Assembly (NCBI GenBank): GCA_964476185.1
Contig: CAYYZO010000056.1
Coordinates: 1 to 27,771, forward strand
Origin: DATNBU01 sp964476185
GTDB lineage: Bacteria; Desulfobacterota; Binatia; UBA1149; CAITLU01
DNA length: 27,771 bases
Direction: 5' to 3'
Below are positions 22,975-27,771 of this stretch, piece after piece. The translations under genes and the position numbers were made by a program. The notes under the pieces are model-generated. The model was not told the origin of the DNA, searched no databases, and saw only the letters and a program-made list of their open reading frames with translations. The number at the start of each line of letters is the position of its first letter. Within the stretch, counting starts at the first letter, position 1.

Positions 22975-23084
22975 AGGCGCAGGACGGCAAGGCGGCGGTC
23001 GCGCCCGCGCTTCGGCCCCGGGGACGGACGGACGGCCGCGACACGGACAGCAGCACCACCACGAGGGCTGCCAGGGGACACGAC

Positions 23085-24083
23085 ATGAGCGCAACGAAGA
23101 CGATCCAGACGGTCACCGGCCCGGTCGCCGCGAGCGAACTCGGCCGCACGCTGATGCACGAGCACATGATGATCGGCTACCCGGGCTGGGAGTCGGACAC
23201 GATCCGGCCCGGCCCGCGCCGCACCGACATGCTGAAGGTCTGCGACGACCGCGTCGCCGAGATCCGGGAGCACGGCGTCGCGACGCTGATCGACCCGTGC
23301 CCGAACGACCTCGGCCGCGACGTCGAGTTCGCCGCCGAGGTCGCCGCGCGCACGGGCCTGCGCGTGATCGTCGCGACCGGCCTCTACAAGGAGGACGAAG
23401 GAGGCGCCCCGTACTGGCGATTCCGCGCGAACATGGGCGCGCATCCCGACTCGATCGCCGAACTGTTCATCCGGGAACTGACCGACGGCATCGGCGAGAC
23501 CGGCATCCGCGCCGGCATCATCAAGGTCGCGACCGGCCAGCCGAAGATCACCGACTACGAGCGCACGATCCTGCTGGCCGCCGCAAAGGCGTCCGTCGAG
23601 ACCGGCGCGCCGATCACGACGCACACCGACCACGGCCTGCTCGGCGACGAGCAGCAGAGGATCCTGACGGAGGCCGGCGTGCCCGCGCACCGCATCGTGA
23701 TCGGGCACTCGTGCGGCACCGACGACCACGACTACCACATGAAGCTCGTGCGCGGCGGATCCTACCTCGGCTTCGACCGCTTCGGCCTCGAGGTCCTGCA
23801 CCCGGACGCCGGCCGCGTCGCCTCGCTGCTGAAGATCCTCGCCAGGGGCGCGGCCTCGCGCGTCGTCGTCTCGCACGACTCGGTCTGGTGCTGGCGCGGG
23901 CAGCCGATCCCGAACACCGAGGCGTTCGCGGAGATGCTGCACGTCTGGACGCCGTCGCACTTCTTCACCGGCATCGTCCCGCAACTGCTCGCCGGCGGAG
24001 CGACCGACGAGCAGATCGAGATGATGCTCGTCGAGAACCCGCGCCGGTTCTTCGCGGGCGAGGCGCCGCCGGCGGTGGCGTGA
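23085..24083 (+). CDS. Phosphotriesterase-family metal-dependent hydrolase
   Basis: This 332-residue amidohydrolase-superfamily protein has the full binuclear metal site of the phosphotriesterase group. H25 and H27 are in LMHEHM, the lysine to be carboxylated is K147 in IIKVAT, H180 is in THTDHG, a histidine follows in VIGHSCGT, and the aspartate is in VVSHDSVW. Most relatives of this kind are lactonases or promiscuous phospho-ester hydrolases, so the natural substrate is unknown. The N-terminal TVTGPVAASELGRTLMHEH is typical of PTE-related lactonases. It has no signal peptide. The Shine-Dalgarno is moderate (AGGGGA about 6 nt upstream). It follows acyP by 110 bp and precedes the 2H phosphodiesterase by 10 bp. 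Confidence 0.88.
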   Translation: MSATKTIQTVTGPVAASELGRTLMHEHMMIGYPGWESDTIRPGPRRTDMLKVCDDRVAEIREHGVATLIDPCPNDLGRDVEFAAEVAARTGLRVIVATGLYKEDEGGAPYWRFRANMGAHPDSIAELFIRELTDGIGETGIRAGIIKVATGQPKITDYERTILLAAAKASVETGAPITTHTDHGLLGDEQQRILTEAGVPAHRIVIGHSCGTDDHDYHMKLVRGGSYLGFDRFGLEVLHPDAGRVASLLKILARGAASRVVVSHDSVWCWRGQPIPNTEAFAEMLHVWTPSHFFTGIVPQLLAGGATDEQIEMMLVENPRRFFAGEAPPAVA

Positions 24084-24093
24084 CGCCCGCCCC

Positions 24094-24651
24094 GTGGACG
24101 GCAACTGGTTCATCGCGCTCGAGGTGCCGACGCAGGGCTGGTGGGCGCGCGTCGGCGAGCCGCCTCCCGGCGTGAAGCGGTTCCCGGCCGAGGACGTGCA
24201 TTGCACCGTCGCGTTCCTCGGGCCCGTCGGCGAGCGCGCGGCCGAGGCGGCCTTCGCGCTCGCGCCGCAGTGGCCGACCGGTGCAATCGAAGTCACGCTC
24301 GGCGACGTCGTGCCGATGGGCAACCTGCGCCGCCCGAGCGCGCTGAGCGCCCTCGTCGCCGGCGGCCGCGAGGAACTCGCCGCCGCGATGTCCGCGGTTC
24401 GCGCGGAAATGTGGCGCGCGGCCGGAGCGCGCCCGGACGACCGCGCTCCGCTGCCCCACGTGACGACCGCTCGGCCGAGGCGTTCCGCGCGTCCTGACGA
24501 AATCCGCGCCGCGATCGCATGGGCGCGGCGCCTCGACCTCGGCCGGCCGCTCGTCCGGTTGTCGCGGCTCGCGCTCTATGCGCGCTCCGAAGACCGGGAA
24601 CGGCGGCTGTTTCGGGAACACGCGGTGCATGTGCTCGAGCCGCGAGGCTGA
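24094..24651 (+). CDS. thpR: 2H phosphodiesterase (RNA 2',3'-cyclic phosphodiesterase, ThpR-like)
   Basis: The GTG at 24094, 10 nt after the upstream stop, gives 185 residues starting MDGNWFIALEVP, the usual opening strand of the family. The two H-x-T motifs of the 2H superfamily are present: HCTVAFLG (H36, T38) and HVTTARP (H122, T124). Members historically called 2'-5' RNA ligases open 2',3'-cyclic phosphates at RNA ends. There is no Shine-Dalgarno, so expression probably depends on coupling to the phosphotriesterase-like gene. Family assignment is firm; the exact RNA substrate is not known. About 190 bp without a gene follow. Confidence 0.85.
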   Translation: MDGNWFIALEVPTQGWWARVGEPPPGVKRFPAEDVHCTVAFLGPVGERAAEAAFALAPQWPTGAIEVTLGDVVPMGNLRRPSALSALVAGGREELAAAMSAVRAEMWRAAGARPDDRAPLPHVTTARPRRSARPDEIRAAIAWARRLDLGRPLVRLSRLALYARSEDRERRLFREHAVHVLEPRG

Positions 24652-24794
24652 TACGGCTGCGCGACTATGAACCGCACTGTCCGCCCAGGAAGCGACGGAC
24701 ACCGTCGGGCAAGGTCGACGGCGTAGTGTGGTCTGAGTCTCAATTCCATGGGCAATCGCGATCTTGCCCCCCCCTCTCGTGGTTTCTCCCAACA

Positions 24795-24815
24795 GAGAGC
24801 GCCAGATAGGCTCTC
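24795..24815 (+). promoter_or_regulatory. Leader hairpin before the DUF4215 protein gene
   Basis: GAGAGC (24795-24800) pairs with GCTCTC (24810-24815), 9 nt loop, 13 nt before the Shine-Dalgarno GGAGGGAG (24828-24835). It could stabilise the message or tune initiation. A run of eight C lies upstream at 24767-24774. No known riboswitch is recognised. Confidence 0.35.
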
Positions 24816-24842
24816 GGTCAAACAGCCGGAGGGAGCATCGTC

Positions 24843-27558
24843 ATGGTCCATTCCCCACGCAGCCTCGCCTCCATACTTCTGTCGGTCCTTCTGTCGGCCC
24901 CCGCGGTCGCTTCCGCTTACTTCTGCGGCAACAGCATTCTCGAGCCCGGCGAAACCTGTGACGACGGCAACGCCGTCGACGCGGACGGCTGCGACAGCAA
25001 TTGCACCATCACCGCTTGCGGCAACGGTGTCGTCACCGCCGGCGAGCAATGCGACGACGGCAACGCGGTCGACGCGGACGGCTGCAGTTCAGTCTGCACC
25101 CCGGAGGCCTGCGGCGACGGCCTCCTGCAGCGCGGCCTCGGCGAGGAGTGCGACGACGGCAATCTCGCCGCGGGGGACGGGTGCTCCGCCGACTGCGCCC
25201 TGGAATGCGACATGACCGGGACCTGGCGGGACAACGGCCTTCAGTTCACCTGGACCATCGTCGATGACGGCAACGGGACCCTCAGCGGAATCTGGTTCCC
25301 GCAAGGGCCCTATTCGACACTGTGGCGGGACAACAATTTCCCGTGGTCTCTCAACGGGACGCGCGTCGGCGGCACGCTCACGATCCATTCGGGCAGCGGG
25401 TACCTGACCGACTGCGACCACGCCGTCCTGAACGACAATTTCGGCGGTTCTTTTTTCACCGCCATCACCCGGCTATCGCCCACCTACTGCGGCGACGGAA
25501 TCCTGCAGGCCGGCGAGACCTGCGACGACGGGAACTTCGTCATGACCGACGGCTGTTATGCCAACTGTCAGCAACCAGCGTGCGGCGATGGCGTGGCGGC
25601 CCCAGGTGAACTGTGCGACGACGGCAATGCCGTCGACGGCGATGGATGCTCGACAACCTGCGAAACGAACGTTTGCGGAAACGCGACGATCGAACCCGGC
25701 GAAGCGTGCGACGACGGCAACGTCATCACCGGCGACGGGTGCAGTCCCCTGTGCCAGATCCAGTTCTGCGGCAACAGCATTCTCGAACCCGGTGAAACCT
25801 GTGACGACGGCAACGCCGTCGACGCGGACGGCTGCGACAGCAATTGCANNNNNNNNNNNNNNNNNNNNNNNNNNNNNNNNNNNNNNNNNNNNNNNNNNNN
25901 NNNNNNNNNNNNNNNNNNNNNNNNNNNNNNNNNNNNNNNNNNNNNNNNTCCCGTGGTCTCTCAACGGGACGCGCGTCGGCGGCACGCTCACGATCCATTC
26001 GGGTAGCGGGTACCTGACCGACTGCGACCATGCCGTCCTGAACGACAATTTCGGCGGTTCTTTTTTCACCGCCATCACCCGGTTATCGCCCACCTACTGT
26101 GGAAACGGCATGCTCGACTCGGGCGAGGTCTGTGACGACGGGAACTTCGCGAATCACGACGCGTGCTCGGTCAACTGCTCGCGCCTGCGCTGCGGCGACG
26201 GAGTCCTGGATCCCGACGAGGAATGCGACGACGGGAACGTCCGGAACGGAGACCTGTGCTCGTCGACGTGTCGCCTGCCGGGCTGCGGGAATGGCGTCGT
26301 GGAACCGGGGGAGCAATGCGACGATGGAAACGCCGAGGAAGGAGATGGCTGCGATCGGCTCTGCGGCATCCCCGGTTGTCCGAATGGGGTGATCGACGCG
26401 GGCGAGGAATGCGATGACGGCAACCTCACCGACAACGACGGCTGCGCTCGCAACTGCACGTTTCCCGACTGCAGCAACGCGATCCTCGAGACCGGCGAGG
26501 AATGCGACGACGGGAACGCGTCGTCGTGCGACGGCTGTTCGAACGCATGCGTGATGGAGGCGGACGCCGACGACGATGATTTCCCCGGCGACTGCGACAA
26601 CTGCCCCTTGGACTACAACCCGAGCCAACGCGACCGCGACGACAACGGGATCGGAGATGCCTGTGACGACCCCGTGCAGATCGCCACGCCCTCGGGCGAA
26701 TTCGTCCTGATTTCCATGACGCCCGATTCCGCCACAGGCGTCCTGCCATCCCGGATTCGAGCGTTGACCATTCGCTATTCTTCTGTCGCCGCCGATGGCA
26801 CAACCAGGATTCAGGAACTAGAGGCACCTCCCGGCGCGCTGCTCGACTCCAACTTCAAGGTCAGCAGCCTTGGCATTCTGCTGCACTTGGGAACAGACTC
26901 CGTTTTCCAAGGAGCGATCGAAGTCTGTCTCACGTACGACGACACGGGGCTCCAGCTTTCCGAAGAATCCGCGCTCGCATTCCTGCACGAAGAGAACGGG
27001 GTGCTCACCGACCGCACGTCGTCCCATGACATAGACGCCAATATCCTTTGCGCCAGCGTTACTTCTTTCTCGGCGTTTGCACTGGGCCTGGCGACGGAAG
27101 GACCGGAAGACGGCAGGTTATCGCTGCGGCTGGGATCAGCAGGAGCACACGAAGACAAGCTCGGTATGGCATCGGCAAGAACGAGACCGAGTTCTACGAT
27201 TCTCGTTGACCCGGCAATCACCGGCCTCACGTTTACGATATTGCGGCAGAACACCGAGATTTTCAGCCGCACGATCCCGGCGAGCGGCTGGCAGGCCGAC
27301 GAAAGCCGTCGCAGTTTCCGGTTCCGCGACCGGACCGGGACCGCGGCACGGGGCCTCACGATTGCCCGAGTACGGCGCTCCGGAAGCGGATCATGGAACT
27401 TCCGTCTCAAAGGAACGAACCTGGACCTCCGGGAGGCTCACGGCACGAATGCGTTGACCTTGAGATGGGACGCCGGGGCCACGACACTCAGCACGGTGGT
27501 CGCCTGCGCGAGCACTCCGACAAGAGATGGAGCGAAACTGGCCTGCCGCGCGCAGTAG
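24843..27558 (+). CDS. Very large exported DUF4215 cysteine-rich surface protein (contains assembly gap)
   Basis: The ATG has GGAGGGAG 7 nt upstream. A signal peptide (1-25, VASA) is followed by DUF4215 repeats of about 30 residues (C-G-N/D-G...GE.CDDGN....DGC...C, four Cys each). Twelve repeats are visible and two more are predicted in the gap. Two copies of a 94-residue beta-rich module with no such repeats (about residues 122-215 in copy 1, starting CDMTGTWRDNG) interrupt them. After the repeats come a thrombospondin-3-like calcium loop (CDNCPLDYNPSQRDRDDNGI), a beta-sandwich-like region and a C-terminal unknown domain (27110-27558). The frame before the gap differs from that after it by one base only because 100 N were inserted. 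With the 333 nt implied by the repeat, the gene is one 982-residue ORF. Function is unknown; an extracellular or cell-wall role is likely. Confidence 0.82.
24921..25489 (+). repeat. Internal duplication, copy 1 (569 bp)
   Basis: First copy of a long direct repeat with a period of 843 bp; it holds three DUF4215 repeats plus the 94-residue module. Its left part matches 25764-25848 and its right part (25339-25489) matches 25949-26099. Confidence 0.9.
25764..26099 (+). repeat. Internal duplication, copy 2 (interrupted by the gap)
   Basis: Second copy. The 236 sequenced bases differ from copy 1 at five positions. The offset is 843 bp left of the gap and 610 bp right of it, so 233 bp are missing from the stated coordinates. 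Confidence 0.9.
25849..25948. other. Assembly gap, 100 N (true size predicted 333 nt)
   Basis: Placeholder run of 100 N inside copy 2 of the duplication. The homologous interval in copy 1 is 25006-25338, which is 333 bp and a whole number of codons. Confidence 0.9.
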
Positions 27559-27594
27559 TTCCCCTCGACCTGCCGGGCAGGCTGACACGGACCC

Positions 27595-27618
27595 GGCGGG
27601 CGTCGTTCGACGCCCGCC
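27595..27618. terminator. Strong hairpin between convergent genes
   Basis: GGCGGGCGTC (27595-27604) and GACGCCCGCC (27609-27618) form a perfect 10 bp stem with tetraloop GTTC. It lies 36 nt after the DUF4215 gene stop and 19 nt from the efflux gene stop, so it probably terminates both. No T-tract. Confidence 0.55.
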
Positions 27619-27637
27619 ACGCGGTGCGCCGCCGAGG

Positions 27638-27771
27638 TCAGTGGATCATCGCAACAGCCCTCGATCCCGGCGCCTCGCGCGCGCCCACGACTGCCGGCGG
27701 GGCCTGCGGCGACGGCTCCTGCCGCCACCCGCCCCCGAGAGCCTGGTACAGCGCCACGTTCGCGCGCAGCT
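27638..27771 (-). CDS. C-terminus of a NodT/TolC-family outer-membrane efflux protein (5' end outside window)
   Basis: The stop is at 27638-27640 and the frame is open to the right edge, showing the last 43 residues. The sequence LRANVALYQALGGGWRQE is the highly conserved C-terminal helix of NodT-type outer-membrane factors of RND efflux systems, followed by a variable Pro/Ala-rich tail. These lipoproteins form the outer-membrane channel for drug or metabolite export, so the cell is Gram-negative. The membrane-fusion and RND genes should lie to the right of the window, upstream of this gene. Confidence 0.82.
   Translation of the reverse strand, partial: LRANVALYQALGGGWRQEPSPQAPPAVVGAREAPGSRAVAMIH

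Noticed and set aside
23022..23038. Short GGAC tandem repeat as a regulatory or variable element
   Set aside because: Only about three units in a GC-rich spacer; not distinguishable from base composition.
24843..26096. Frameshifted or broken DUF4215 gene (pseudogene)
   Set aside because: The apparent frame change coincides with the 100 N placeholder and disappears if the gap is 333 nt, as the flanking duplication shows.
24920..26550. Regular short DNA repeats suggesting a CRISPR array
   Set aside because: The repetition is in coding sequence, about 90-100 bp in period, varies at the DNA level and translates to DUF4215 cysteine repeats; there are no spacers or cas genes.

Overview
The window looks like part of the chromosome of an uncultured, very GC-rich Gram-negative bacterium. 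The evidence is codon bias with long antisense shadow frames, a bacterial NAD-dependent DNA ligase, an outer-membrane efflux lipoprotein at the right edge, many exported or lipid-anchored proteins, and DUF4215 'Myxococcus cysteine-rich' repeats. DUF4215 repeats are common in Myxococcota and related uncultured deltaproteobacterial lineages such as Candidatus Binatota. That placement is inference; no rRNA or tRNA gene was seen. Two runs of exactly 100 N (8755-8854 and 25849-25948) are assembly gaps, and each lies inside a gene.

Layout, left to right. At 1-640 is a membrane-anchored beta-carbonic-anhydrase-like gene (minus, runs off the left edge), followed by a structured 330 bp intergenic region. 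At 971-3393 are a zinc alcohol/polyol dehydrogenase and a lipoprotein phosphodiesterase of the alkaline phosphatase superfamily (plus). At 3428-6253 is a leftward four-gene operon: an anchored DUF1330-like protein, a haloalkane dehalogenase, a small membrane protein and a TetR regulator, with a candidate promoter and palindromic operator at 6330-6372. At 6516-8308 a THUMP-domain gene (minus) and a beta-propeller lipoprotein gene (plus) diverge. At 8296-10537 is a leftward three-gene unit: an ACAD11/LvaA-like phosphotransferase, a 145-residue partner and an exported protein. At 10780-11709 are a stand-alone receiver and an exported ComEA-like protein, convergent.

From 11896 to 20465 lies a block of exported enzymes and surface proteins: a second and a third alkaline-phosphatase-superfamily enzyme, two beta-helix-type proteins coupled by an ATGA overlap, and two divergently transcribed sialate-O-acetylesterase paralogs. 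None of the three phosphatase-superfamily enzymes carries the formylglycine cysteine of true sulfatases. Together they suggest extracellular handling of substituted glycans or phospho-esters (inference). From 20606 to 24651 is a plus-strand run: ligA, acylphosphatase, a phosphotriesterase-family hydrolase and a 2H phosphodiesterase. From 24843 to 27558 is a very large DUF4215 surface protein that contains a recent 843 bp-period internal duplication. The second gap lies inside the second copy and should really be 333 nt, which restores a single reading frame. The right edge holds the C-terminus of a NodT/TolC-type efflux protein, separated from its neighbour by a strong hairpin.

The observations most worth following are the haloalkane dehalogenase operon with its operator, the kinase plus small partner pair, the duplicated module of the DUF4215 protein, and candidate leaderless promoters in front of several first genes.
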